Assembly (NCBI GenBank): GCA_904420465.1
Contig: CAJFVL010000001.1
Location: 1 to 64,000, forward strand
From: an uncultured Clostridium sp.
GTDB taxonomy: Bacteria; Bacillota; Clostridia; Oscillospirales; Oscillospiraceae
Length of the DNA: 64,000 nucleotides
Reading direction: 5' to 3'
Below, in pieces: positions 49,558 to 58,381 of the stretch. The position numbers were made by a program, and so were the translations under genes. The notes under the pieces were generated by a model. It saw nothing but the letters and a program-made list of their open reading frames with translations. It was not told the origin of the DNA and did no database searches. Every line of letters begins with the position of its first letter. Position 1 is the first letter of the stretch.

Positions 49558-52500
49558 ATGTACCACAAGCTGCTGCGGCAGATCAACGGCGATATCGCCG
49601 ACGCCCTCGCGCTTCGCAGGCGCCCCTCCTTCCCAGGCCGAAGGGCCGTGCTCTCTCTGCTGCGGGATTCCCGCTGGCAGGACAGCCTGGCCGCCCTGCT
49701 CCCCATCCGGGAGCGTCTGCGCTGCGGCCAGGTGCTGGAGGCCTGCGCCCCTCTTCTGGAGCAGATCTCTCCCCAGGCCCCGGAGGGCGGCTGGCTGCCC
49801 TTCTGCTACCAGTACATCTGCCGGATCATGTATCCGGAGGGGGGCTTTGCTCCCGAAGCCGGCTCCTATGCCGACGGCGCGGAGCTCTATCTCACCATTC
49901 TGCAGATTCTGCTGGACCAGGAGCGCTCATCCCTCCCATTTGACCCACTGATGGATTTTCAGTTTCTGGCCGAGGAGGAGGCCGCTCCCTTTGACCTGGC
50001 CGGGGAATACCGCCGCTTTCTGGCCGCCTGGCGGCGGGAGTATGTCTACGAGCTGATGCGCCTGGGGCTGGAGGTCACCCCGTTCCGCACCCTGGGCCAC
50101 ATCGCCGGCGTCCACCATATCGCCATGGTCGCCGCCCGGGGACTTCGGGAGGCGGGGCTTGACGTGGATCTGGCTCTGATTTCCGGCGCCGCCGCCGCCC
50201 ACGACCTGGGCAAGTTCGGCTGCCGCCCCGGGGAGCGGGTCCCCTATCTCCACTACTACTACACCGACCAGTGGCTGCTGGCCCGCAGGATGGAGGGCAT
50301 CAGCCACATCGCCTCCAACCACTCGGTTTGGGATCTGGAGCTGGAGTCCCTGTCGGTGGAGTCTCTTCTGCTGATCTACGCCGACTTCCGCTCCAAGCAG
50401 GACCGGGATGATCAGGGGCGGGAAATTACCGTCCTTTATCCCCTGGATGCCTCTTTCCAGGTCATTCTGTCCAAGCTGGACAATGTGGACCAGAAAAAGC
50501 GCCGCCGGTATGAGTTTGTCTACGGCAAGCTCCACGACTTCGAGGATTACATGCGCCGCATGGGCGTGGACGTGGAGCTGACCGGCCGGCCTCAGACGGC
50601 CCTTCCGCGGAAGGACCCCGCCCTCATGAACCCCCAGGAGACTCTGGAGAGCATCATCCATCTTTCGGTGGACCACAACCTGCGCATGATGCACATGCTC
50701 TCCAACGAGCGGAAATTCGGCAACATCATCGAGGCCGCCCGCTCCGCCAAGAGCTGGCAGCAGCTGAGGGCCTATCTGAACATCTTCCAGGAGTATTTCA
50801 CCTACCTGTCCGTGCGCCAAAAGACCCAGGCGCTCTCGTTTCTCTACGAGCTGCTGGTCCACCGGGAGGGCGACATCCGCCGCCAGGCGGCCTACCTCAT
50901 CGGCCAGATTATCGCCCGCTTCCATCTGGTCTACCGCAAGGAGATCCCCGCCGACGCCCAGAACGACCCGGCGGAGGAGGTCCCCTTTACCCTGTGGTCC
51001 CAGTATCTGGATATGATTATTTTCCCCGACCACAAGACCACCCAGCAGCAGCGCAGCCATATCGGCTACACCCTGAAGCTGGTGGTGGGGTCCATGCTCT
51101 CCCACGCCCGGCCCGGAGATATTCCCCGCTTTCTGGGGGCCCTGCTGCGCTACTATGATGATCCGGCCGCCCTCCCGCCGGATACCGCCTTTACCCTTCT
51201 GGATGCGATCCGGTACCTGCCGTCCCAATATTACGGCGCGGACACACTGGACAAGCTCATTCATTTCGCAGCCTATTTTGCCTCCTCCGGGGAGCTGCGC
51301 CATGTCACGGCCGCCCTGGAATTTCTGCGGGAGGCCCAGCGCTCGCTTCCCAGAAGCCACCCCCAGATGGCCCGCATCGTCCAGATTGCCCGCACGGTTC
51401 CCTCCGCCCAGCTGACCACCGCCTTTCTCCAGTATAAAATTCTCCAGCGGGCCGGTCTGGACGTATCCGATCTGGAGCAGGCCCTGTACCAGACCGACAT
51501 CACCAGCGAGGTCTTTCTGGATAACCTGAAGATTGCCACTCCCTGGATCGTCAAGGTGGCCGGGGTGGAGCTGCTGCGTGACCAGGTGGAGCACGGTCTT
51601 AAAACCCACATTCTCCATATCGCCACCCACTTCTCCAATCTGGTCAAGGTGTCTGAGCGGGTGGTGGTGCGGCATACCGCCGGCTCCGCCCTGGTCCGAA
51701 TTCTGTCCCTGCTGCGCCGGGACCAGCGCAACGAGGTGGTGGTGGAGCTGGGAAAAGGGCTGGAGATGGGGCAGTATGAGATCTCCAAATACATCCCGGA
51801 GTATCTGGGCGAGGCCGCCCTCTACCTCCACCCCAGCGAGCTGGACGAACAGGTGCTCTGGCTCAAGGGGCTGCTTGGCTCCTCCAACGACTCGGCGGTC
51901 TCGGGCGCCCTGAACACCATCGCCGTGCTGCTGCAGCACTACCCCGCCTACCGGGAGCGGTTTTCCCAGTCCAGCGAGGACTACGAGGCCCGCCGGCAGG
52001 AGCTGCTGGGCCTGCTTCTCCAGGGTCTTGCCCACTACCGCCCCGCCGTGCGGCAGGAGGCCCTGCTGGCCACCGGCAATCTTCTCTTTGAATCTCCCAT
52101 CCTCCCCATGGAGGAGAAGGCCCATCTCTTTTCTCTCAGCTACCGCAAGCTTCTCTTCCTGATCCAGGAGGCCCCTGTCCAGGACAACACCATGACCTTC
52201 TTCTACCGGGCGGCCGCCCTGGCGGACATCAACCGCTTCATCTCCCTGTGGCGCCTGGACAATGGGCCCTTTACCTTTGAGGCCCCCGGCCGGATTGCCT
52301 TTTTCCCGGGCACCTTCGACCCCTTTACCCTGTCCCACAAGGGCATCGTTCACGCGATCCGGGACCTGGGCTTCGAGGTCTATCTGGCGGTGGATGAGTT
52401 CTCCTGGTCCAAAAAGGCCCAGCCCCACCTGATCCGCAGGCAGATTGTCAACCTGTCGGTGGCGGGGGACTTCCATGTCCACCTCTTCCCCGATGATATT

Positions 52501-54363
52501 CCGGTGAACATCGCCAATCCCTCTGACCTGGAGCGGCTGGTCTCCCTGTTTCCAAACCAGGAGGTCTATATTGTGGCGGGAAGCGACGTGGTGGCCCATG
52601 CCTCCGCCTACCAGGCGCCCCCCGCTCCCTACTCCATCCACGCCATGAACCACATCATTTTCCGCCGCGCGGGGGAGTCAGCCCCTGTGCGGGGAAAGGA
52701 CCTCTCCATCACCGGCAATGTCATCCAGCTTCAGCTGCCTCCCCACCTGGAGGACATCAGCTCCTCCCGGATTCGGGAAAATGTGGATTTGAACCGGGAC
52801 ATCTCCAACTTCATTGACCCGGTTATCCAGGACTTCATCTACCAGAACGGCCTGTATCTTCGGGACAGCCAGGACAAGCCCCTGCTGTACGCCGGGGATC
52901 TGGAGTTCTCCTGGGAGGATCATCCCGATCCTGATCTGCTGGCAGCCATTACAGCGGGGCAGAATGACCGAGATCTGGTCCGTTCCGCCATCGCCCGGCA
53001 GGGGGACCGGGTGCTGCTCCTGCGCCGCACCGGCGCACAGGAGCAGCTGCTGGGCTATGTAAGCTACCGCTTTTTATCCGATTCCCTGCTGTTCGACGCC
53101 CTGGGCGACAGCCAGCTGGCCAACCGCATCCGCCTGCGGGCGGCGGGCAGCGTGCTTCTCATCACCTCTCTCGCTGCGGAGGAGGGCGTCCAAAACCGGG
53201 ATTACTGCCAGCTGCTGCTCAGTGAGCTGCTCTCCCAGGCCTTGGTTCAGGACTGTGTTTACGCCGTCTTTCGCCCCCACGGCGGGCGTCTCTCTCCCCA
53301 ATTGGATACATTGCTCTCCTGCTCCGGCTTTGTCTCGCCGGAGGGAGAGTCCCCCATCCGGGAGACCGACATGCACGCCCCCATCGTGTTCATTCAAAAT
53401 CTGGAGACCGCCATTCAGGACCCCCTGTCTCACAACCGGCAGGTGCTCGCCGCCATCCGCCGCAGCCATGAGCGGATGCAGCTGGCCATAGCCGGCCTCT
53501 ATCCCGGGTCACTGGTGCTCACACTGTCCTCCAATATCATCCACCACCGCCTGCTGGAAAAAATCACCGCCTATAACGGGGTTCCCTCCGTCCCCACCGA
53601 GCCGCGAACCTTGGGGGAGTGCATGTGTGTTCCCTTCGGCAAGATGCTCCGCGGCCGGATTGTCCCCAACACGGTCACCAAGACCATCCACACTGACAAG
53701 GTATACTCCCCCGACCTGAAAGAGAGCACCATTGAGGCCTTCCCCAACTACGCCCCCATTCCCAGCCAGATCCGCACCATCAAGTCGTTCAACCGTCCGG
53801 TCATTCTGGTGGATGACCTGATGCACCCCGGCTTCCGGGTCCACACCCTGGACCCCATTCTGCGGCAGGAAGGGGTGGACATCCGGATGGTGCTGGTGGG
53901 GGTGCTGTCCGGATATGGGAAGGACCTGATGCGCTCCTGGGACCGTCCGGTGGACAGCGTCTACTTTCTGCCCCGGCTGCGCCAGTGGTTTATTGAGTCC
54001 ACCCTGTACCCCTTTGTGGGAGGCAACACCGTCCGCCGGCCCAGTCCCCCTGTCCCCGGCCTGCTGCCCGGCGTCAATCACATTTTGCCTTACGCCGCCC
54101 CCTCCTACCAGGCCGAGTGCGGCCGGGAGACGGTATTCCAGCTCTCCCGCACCTGCCTGGAGTGCGCTCTGGACGTGATCCGCACCCTGGAACGGGAGTA
54201 CCGGGTGCTCTATGGCCGCAACCTGACCCTCAGCCGCCTGCCGGAGGCGGTTATCCTGCCCCTCTGCCCGGACAAGGGCACCTGCCTGCACTATGATCCC
54301 AACCTGTCCGCCTCCGTCTATCTGGAGAACGACCTGGAGCAGCTGCTTCGCCAAAACGGGTGA
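49558..54363 (+). CDS. 1601-residue multidomain protein: HD domain, helical repeats, NadD-like nucleotidyltransferase, PRTase-like end
   Basis: A very large cytoplasmic protein. An HD-type domain lies near residues 180-270 (GVHHIAM, AAAHDLGKFG), followed by about 600 residues of HEAT-like helical repeats. Near 915 a cytidylyltransferase domain begins with FFPGTFDPFTLSHKGI (HxGH-like site written SHKG) and ends near 1070 with SSSRIREN, as in nicotinate-mononucleotide adenylyltransferase. A GNAT-like stretch follows (about 1130-1250), and near 1415 VILVDDLMHPG resembles the PRPP loop of phosphoribosyltransferases. The ATG at 49558 with a GGCAGGTG site is chosen over an earlier ATG. A hairpin (GGCGCGCCG pair, about 49516-49541) lies in the leader. 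The combination suggests nucleotide or NAD metabolism coupled to regulation; the function is unknown. Confidence 0.85.
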   Translation: MYHKLLRQINGDIADALALRRRPSFPGRRAVLSLLRDSRWQDSLAALLPIRERLRCGQVLEACAPLLEQISPQAPEGGWLPFCYQYICRIMYPEGGFAPEAGSYADGAELYLTILQILLDQERSSLPFDPLMDFQFLAEEEAAPFDLAGEYRRFLAAWRREYVYELMRLGLEVTPFRTLGHIAGVHHIAMVAARGLREAGLDVDLALISGAAAAHDLGKFGCRPGERVPYLHYYYTDQWLLARRMEGISHIASNHSVWDLELESLSVESLLLIYADFRSKQDRDDQGREITVLYPLDASFQVILSKLDNVDQKKRRRYEFVYGKLHDFEDYMRRMGVDVELTGRPQTALPRKDPALMNPQETLESIIHLSVDHNLRMMHMLSNERKFGNIIEAARSAKSWQQLRAYLNIFQEYFTYLSVRQKTQALSFLYELLVHREGDIRRQAAYLIGQIIARFHLVYRKEIPADAQNDPAEEVPFTLWSQYLDMIIFPDHKTTQQQRSHIGYTLKLVVGSMLSHARPGDIPRFLGALLRYYDDPAALPPDTAFTLLDAIRYLPSQYYGADTLDKLIHFAAYFASSGELRHVTAALEFLREAQRSLPRSHPQMARIVQIARTVPSAQLTTAFLQYKILQRAGLDVSDLEQALYQTDITSEVFLDNLKIATPWIVKVAGVELLRDQVEHGLKTHILHIATHFSNLVKVSERVVVRHTAGSALVRILSLLRRDQRNEVVVELGKGLEMGQYEISKYIPEYLGEAALYLHPSELDEQVLWLKGLLGSSNDSAVSGALNTIAVLLQHYPAYRERFSQSSEDYEARRQELLGLLLQGLAHYRPAVRQEALLATGNLLFESPILPMEEKAHLFSLSYRKLLFLIQEAPVQDNTMTFFYRAAALADINRFISLWRLDNGPFTFEAPGRIAFFPGTFDPFTLSHKGIVHAIRDLGFEVYLAVDEFSWSKKAQPHLIRRQIVNLSVAGDFHVHLFPDDIPVNIANPSDLERLVSLFPNQEVYIVAGSDVVAHASAYQAPPAPYSIHAMNHIIFRRAGESAPVRGKDLSITGNVIQLQLPPHLEDISSSRIRENVDLNRDISNFIDPVIQDFIYQNGLYLRDSQDKPLLYAGDLEFSWEDHPDPDLLAAITAGQNDRDLVRSAIARQGDRVLLLRRTGAQEQLLGYVSYRFLSDSLLFDALGDSQLANRIRLRAAGSVLLITSLAAEEGVQNRDYCQLLLSELLSQALVQDCVYAVFRPHGGRLSPQLDTLLSCSGFVSPEGESPIRETDMHAPIVFIQNLETAIQDPLSHNRQVLAAIRRSHERMQLAIAGLYPGSLVLTLSSNIIHHRLLEKITAYNGVPSVPTEPRTLGECMCVPFGKMLRGRIVPNTVTKTIHTDKVYSPDLKESTIEAFPNYAPIPSQIRTIKSFNRPVILVDDLMHPGFRVHTLDPILRQEGVDIRMVLVGVLSGYGKDLMRSWDRPVDSVYFLPRLRQWFIESTLYPFVGGNTVRRPSPPVPGLLPGVNHILPYAAPSYQAECGRETVFQLSRTCLECALDVIRTLEREYRVLYGRNLTLSRLPEAVILPLCPDKGTCLHYDPNLSASVYLENDLEQLLRQNG

Positions 54364-54452
54364 CGCTGTTATCCGTTTTGACTGCGGACGCGCTCCGCCC
54401 GCGCGTCTGTGGAGCACTCTTTCATCCTGATATCTGAAGAACAGGTGGTACT

Positions 54453-55691
54453 ATGTATTATTATCACGATCAAGGTCACAATCTGGTTTCCCTCACCCCT
54501 GTCGCGGGTCTCGGCCCTGAGGCGGCTCCCCCTGCCGAAGGCCCCCTGTTTGCCCTGGTGCCCGGCGACCCGGTGCTGGGCCGGGGCTCCTTCAAGGTGA
54601 CCCACCCCGGCCAGCTGGCCGCTCCCCACGGCCTGGAGGTGCTGGACGCCTCCCGTCTGCCCTCTCCAGAACTTGACTCCACCCTCCACGCCGCTATCGC
54701 AGAGGGCCGCCTCACCGCCGTCAACACCGGCCGGGAGGGCTGGAAGCAGGTGCTCTCCCTGACGCCCAACAGGGGCAAAAAGCGGGTGAACATCCTGGCC
54801 ATCGGGGATGTGGGCTCCACTCTCCTTACCGGCCTCAAGCTGCTGGGCGGGGACGTGATCTCCTCCATCGGCATCTGCGATGTCAGCGAGAAGATCACCG
54901 CCCGTTGGGAATTTGAGATGGGGCAGATCAGCCTGCCCTGGGATTACGGCGCCTTTCCCGAGGTGGCGACAGTGCCGGTGGAGCAGCTCTTCGACTGTGA
55001 TGTATTCGTCTTTGTGGCCTCCCGGGGCATCCCCCCTGTGGGTTCCCAGGTAAAGGACGTGCGCATGGCCCAGTTTGAAACCAATGCCGCCATTGTAAAG
55101 CAGTACGCCAAAACGGCCCGGGCGGCCCATTTCCAGGGGCTGTGGTGCGCCGTCTCCGACCCGGTGGACCCCCTGGCCAAGACCGCCTATCTGGAGAGCA
55201 ACCGGGACGAAAACGGCGCGTGGGACGGCAAGGGGCTTCGGCCTGAACAGGTCCAGGGCTTCGGCCTGGGCGTGATGAACGCCCGGGCGGCCTATTACGC
55301 CAAACGGGACCCGCGGCTGGCCTCTTTCCTCACCGAGGGGCGCTCCTTCGGCCCCCACGGCACCGGCCTGTGGATCGCCAATTCCATCGCCCGCTATGAC
55401 GAGGCCCTGTCCCGGGAGCTGACCGAGCTGACCGTCACCGCCAACCTGAAGATGCGGGAGCTGGGCTTCAAGCCCTATGTAGCTCCCGCCCTGTCCTCCG
55501 GAGCCCTGTCCATCCTCCTCGCCCTGCGGGGGGAGTGGCACTGCGGCTCGGTGTTCCTGGACGGCGTCTATATGGGGGTCAAAAACCGCTTTACCCCCGC
55601 CGGGGTGGAGACGGAGCTGCTCCCCCACATTCCCGACCCGCTGTTCGCCCACATCCGGGAGGCGGCAGAGCATCTGAAGGAAATTTTATGA
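54453..55691 (+). CDS. Divergent lactate/malate dehydrogenase-like Rossmann protein
   Basis: A 412-residue protein. After about 110 unique residues comes a Rossmann core (VNILAIGDVGSTLLTGLKLLGG) followed by an LDH/MDH pattern: CDVFVFVASRGIPP, VRMAQFETNAAIVKQYA and CAVSDPVDPLAKTAYL. The usual catalytic His segment is replaced by FGPHGTGLWIANS. It starts 90 bases after the giant protein and probably shares its transcript. The start is an ATG after AGGTGG. Substrate unknown; the N-terminal extension and altered motifs argue against an ordinary lactate dehydrogenase. Confidence 0.8.
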   Translation: MYYYHDQGHNLVSLTPVAGLGPEAAPPAEGPLFALVPGDPVLGRGSFKVTHPGQLAAPHGLEVLDASRLPSPELDSTLHAAIAEGRLTAVNTGREGWKQVLSLTPNRGKKRVNILAIGDVGSTLLTGLKLLGGDVISSIGICDVSEKITARWEFEMGQISLPWDYGAFPEVATVPVEQLFDCDVFVFVASRGIPPVGSQVKDVRMAQFETNAAIVKQYAKTARAAHFQGLWCAVSDPVDPLAKTAYLESNRDENGAWDGKGLRPEQVQGFGLGVMNARAAYYAKRDPRLASFLTEGRSFGPHGTGLWIANSIARYDEALSRELTELTVTANLKMRELGFKPYVAPALSSGALSILLALRGEWHCGSVFLDGVYMGVKNRFTPAGVETELLPHIPDPLFAHIREAAEHLKEIL

Positions 55692-55717
55692 TAAACCAGA
55701 ATGGTTCTAACCAAATA

Positions 55718-55748
55718 ACAGCTGGCCGCGGATACCACGGCCAGCTGT
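55718..55748. terminator. Bidirectional terminator
   Basis: ACAGCTGGCCG (55718-55728) and CGGCCAGCTGT (55738-55748) between convergent genes, with A-rich sequence on the left side that is T-rich on the minus strand. Confidence 0.7.
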
Positions 55749-55757
55749 CGTCTCTGC

Positions 55758-56165
55758 TCAGATTTCCTCAATCCGTTTGACCACCCGCATGGTGGCTGAC
55801 TCGGGCTCCAGCAGCGCATAGCAGGAGGCCGACCTGAAATAGTCCCCTGACTCCTTGGGCAGATTCCGCTGCCGGGTCACCCGGTACCCAAAGGGCCGCA
55901 GAATGGTCTTTACCATGCAGCCCACTGTCTGCCGCACCGGATTCTCCGTCACCTGAAAATCCGGATCGTCAATTTGGAGCATACACGCCTCTGCCTGCCG
56001 GGCACAGGGGGTCAGCGCCGGCTGTCCCCGCTCCGCGGCGTCCAGCATAGCCAGCAGATTCTCATCCTGGGACAGCAGATCAAATACGATCTGCGCCGCC
56101 TTGTTGTCCCGATATTTGCCGCAAGTAGGGTTCTCTTTCAGAAAATCTTGAAACGTCGCTTTCAT
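55758..56165 (-). CDS. Unrecognised 135-residue cytoplasmic protein
   Basis: A soluble protein (MKATFQDFLKENPTCGKYRDNKAAQIVFDLL ... VGCMVKTILRPFGYRVTRQRNLP by segments) with four Cys and no membrane segment. AAAGGAG 8 bases upstream supports the ATG at 56165. It has its own consensus promoter. I do not recognise the family. Confidence 0.75.
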   Translation of the reverse strand: MKATFQDFLKENPTCGKYRDNKAAQIVFDLLSQDENLLAMLDAAERGQPALTPCARQAEACMLQIDDPDFQVTENPVRQTVGCMVKTILRPFGYRVTRQRNLPKESGDYFRSASCYALLEPESATMRVVKRIEEI

Positions 56166-56216
56166 TTCACCCTCTCCTTTCAAATATCCAAAAATAAATA
56201 TGCTTTATGCGCACAT

Positions 56217-56245
56217 ATATTAGCATATATAAATTTATATGTCAA
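56217..56245 (-). promoter_or_regulatory. Promoter of the 135-residue protein gene
   Basis: On the minus strand TTGACA (56240-56245), 17 bases, TAATAT (56217-56222), in an unusually AT-rich stretch (56180-56260). Confidence 0.7.
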
Positions 56246-56289
56246 TGTCCTTTCCACACTAACTCAGAAAAATTTCCAGCCCCATGTAT

Positions 56290-56335
56290 AACCACCTCCG
56301 GGCCTGTCCACAATAGGCTTCGGAGGTGGTTTTTT
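56290..56335 (+). promoter_or_regulatory. Terminator-like hairpin containing the ribosome binding site of the M23 gene
   Basis: AACCACCTCCG (56290-56300) pairs with CGGAGGTGGTT (56321-56331), followed by TTTT. The 3' arm contains GGAGGTG, the ribosome binding site of the TTG at 56334. The stem would both hide the site and resemble an intrinsic terminator. Confidence 0.6.
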
Positions 56336-57107
56336 GAAAAACCAAGGCATTTTCAGGAAACTGGGCGACTTCGTGCTGGGAAAGGGCTTCTACATAGTCC
56401 TTTTCCTGTGTGTCGCCACCATTGGAATTTCGGGCTATTATCTCATTTCCACCATGACCCACCAGCCGGAGGACAGCCAGCAGGCGGGGGGAGGGGCCTC
56501 AGTGATCCTCCCTGACTCTGAGGCCAACGGCCCCGATCCATCCGGCACTCTGCTCCCCGAGGAGCTGGACCAGACCGATCCCCCCATTCAGGACACAGCC
56601 GTCCCCACGGAGACGGACCAGCCGGACGACCCCGAGCCGGTCCGCCAGACCGAGGAGGAGACGCAGGCGGCCGCTCCTCCCTCCCCGGAGGAGGCATCCT
56701 ACACCTGGCCGGTTCTGGGCGAGATTCTGCGGGACTTCAGTGTGGACGTTTTGTCCCCCGACCCCACGCTGGAGGACTGGCGCACCCATGCCGGGCTTGA
56801 CATCGCCGCCGAGCAGGGCACTCAGGTGCTGGCCATGTCCGCCGGCACCGTGTCCCAGGTCTACACCGACGGACTGATGGGGACCACGGTGGTCCTGGAC
56901 CACGGCAACGGCCTGGTCACCACCTATTGCAGCCTGTCCGAATCCACCAACGTGGAGGCGGGCCAGGCAGTGGAGACCGGAGAAGTGATCGGCGCGGTGG
57001 GAAACACCGCCATCGCGGAGAGCGGCATGGCCTCCCATCTCCACCTGGAGGCCGCTCTGGACGGCCAGCCGGTCAGTCCCCTGGACTATCTGCCGGATCA
57101 GGAATAA
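56334..57107 (+). CDS. Membrane-anchored M23 peptidase-fold protein, SpoIIQ-like
   Basis: A 257-residue protein with one N-terminal membrane helix (about 18-40), an acidic Pro-rich linker (45-120) and an M23/LytM domain (about 125-250) with HAGLDI and HLHLE, the first and last metal-ligand motifs. The layout is that of SpoIIQ, which joins forespore and mother cell during engulfment; other LytM proteins cannot be excluded. The start is a TTG with GGAGGTG 5 bases upstream, held in a hairpin. Confidence 0.83.
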   Translation: MKNQGIFRKLGDFVLGKGFYIVLFLCVATIGISGYYLISTMTHQPEDSQQAGGGASVILPDSEANGPDPSGTLLPEELDQTDPPIQDTAVPTETDQPDDPEPVRQTEEETQAAAPPSPEEASYTWPVLGEILRDFSVDVLSPDPTLEDWRTHAGLDIAAEQGTQVLAMSAGTVSQVYTDGLMGTTVVLDHGNGLVTTYCSLSESTNVEAGQAVETGEVIGAVGNTAIAESGMASHLHLEAALDGQPVSPLDYLPDQE

Positions 57108-57123
57108 ACGCAGCGACAAAGCT

Positions 57124-57150
57124 GAGTCCCGCCCCTCCGGGGCGGGACTC
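57124..57150. terminator. Bidirectional terminator
   Basis: GAGTCCCGCCCC (57124-57135) and GGGGCGGGACTC (57139-57150) with a 3-base loop between convergent genes; T tracts are weak. Confidence 0.6.
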
Positions 57151-57156
57151 AGGCTG

Positions 57157-57891
57157 TCAGTTCTGCGGTATGCCGCGGCCCCATCCGCCTGCGTGGCGGC
57201 CGTGCCCTCTGCCTGCTCCAGCCCCGGCTCCCTGAGAGCCCGACAGCTCCTCCAGCCGGTCCCGGATCTCCCGCATGGACATGTCCCGGACCTCCTGGGG
57301 CGTCACCGAGGGGTCCAGTGCCTGGAGTGCCAGAAAGGCCTGGTACTTCCCCCAGGAGAGCCCCAGCTCCCCGGCCTCCTCCATCTCTTCCTGATTGGCA
57401 TAGTAGCAGTAGGCGCCCTTCCTCTCTGCCGTGCAGGCCTCCACTCCGGCGAGCAGACGGGTGGTCTGCTCTCCCTCCGGTCCTACCACGCCGATGGCCA
57501 TCACCCCGCCGCCGGACAGCAGCCCATCCACCTGCTCGTTCTGAAGAATCTGCTCCAGCGCCTGGTCATAGTCCAAATACCGGACCTCCAATGTTTGAGC
57601 CAGCTGCGTCCCATCCTCGTTTTTCCCCTCCACCGAAACCACCTGGTCAAATCGGTTGATGCCCAACTGGAGGGAGGGGTTGATGTCGATGGTGAGCTCC
57701 GCGGTGGGGGTAAAATAAAACCAGCGTCCTCCCGCCAGAATCAGCAGCAGGCAGGCCGCGGCAGGAAGAAGAACCCGCAGCCTGCCCCGCCTTCTCCCGG
57801 CAATCCTCCCGGCCAAAAACCTCTTGGTGTATTCCTTCAGCTCCCTTTCCGCCCGGACCTGGTCAAAGGCCTGTTTCAGATGCTCATCCAT
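57157..57891 (-). CDS. RsgI-like anti-sigma factor with one membrane helix
   Basis: A 244-residue protein. A cytoplasmic N-terminus (1-40) is followed by a membrane helix (about 43-62) and an extracytoplasmic domain starting with ELTIDINPSLQLGINRFDQVV, the hallmark of RsgI-type anti-sigma factors, with the N.DG motif. It ends in a Gly/His/Arg-rich tail. GGGAGG 8 bases upstream supports the ATG at 57891. It overlaps the ECF sigma gene by 8 bases, so it is very likely the cognate anti-sigma factor. Confidence 0.85.
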   Translation of the reverse strand: MDEHLKQAFDQVRAERELKEYTKRFLAGRIAGRRRGRLRVLLPAAACLLLILAGGRWFYFTPTAELTIDINPSLQLGINRFDQVVSVEGKNEDGTQLAQTLEVRYLDYDQALEQILQNEQVDGLLSGGGVMAIGVVGPEGEQTTRLLAGVEACTAERKGAYCYYANQEEMEEAGELGLSWGKYQAFLALQALDPSVTPQEVRDMSMREIRDRLEELSGSQGAGAGAGRGHGRHAGGWGRGIPQN

Positions 57892-58366
57892 CCCCATCAC
57901 CTCCCAACCTCTCCCGAAGCATGGCCCTGGACCGGTTCAGAAGCGTGTAGACTGTATTCACATTTTTTCCAAGGAGCTTACCGATCTGGGGAGCGGAATA
58001 TCCCTCATAGTAGTGAAGATAAATCACCTGCCGGTACTTCTGCGGCAGGGACAGCACCGCCTCCAGGACATACCCCAGATCGGGAGGAACCTCCGCCGGA
58101 AGCTCCAGAACCTCGTCCAGGGAGGTAACCCGTCGTCGGAACACGCTTCTGAGCAGGTCCCGGCAGGCGTTGATGGTAACCCGGATAAACCAGGCCCGCT
58201 CATGCTCCTCACTTTCAAACGAGACGGAGCTTAGGACATACTTCAGAAACACCGTCTGGAAAATATCCTCGGTGTCGGCATGATTTTTCAGATGGATCAT
58301 ACAAAGCCGCCGGACCAGGTCAGCATACCGGTCAACAGCTCTGTTGGCCTCCTCCTCGCTCCGCAT
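57884..58366 (-). CDS. ECF sigma factor
   Basis: A 160-residue extracytoplasmic-function sigma factor: region 2 (YADLVRRLCMIHLKNHADTEDIFQTVFLKY, ERAWFIRVTINACRDLLRS) and region 4 (LPQKYRQVIYLHYYEGYSAPQIGKLLGKNVNTVYTLLNRSR by segments). It is encoded between a small secreted peptide and its probable anti-sigma factor in one minus-strand operon. Confidence 0.93.
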   Translation of the reverse strand: MRSEEEANRAVDRYADLVRRLCMIHLKNHADTEDIFQTVFLKYVLSSVSFESEEHERAWFIRVTINACRDLLRSVFRRRVTSLDEVLELPAEVPPDLGYVLEAVLSLPQKYRQVIYLHYYEGYSAPQIGKLLGKNVNTVYTLLNRSRAMLRERLGGDGDG

Positions 58367-58381
58367 CGTTTTCTCTGTCCG

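Noticed and set aside
49927-52653. 908-codon minus-strand open frame over the giant fusion gene
   Set aside because: Antisense shadow caused by high third-position GC; its protein is Gly/Gln/His-rich without motifs.
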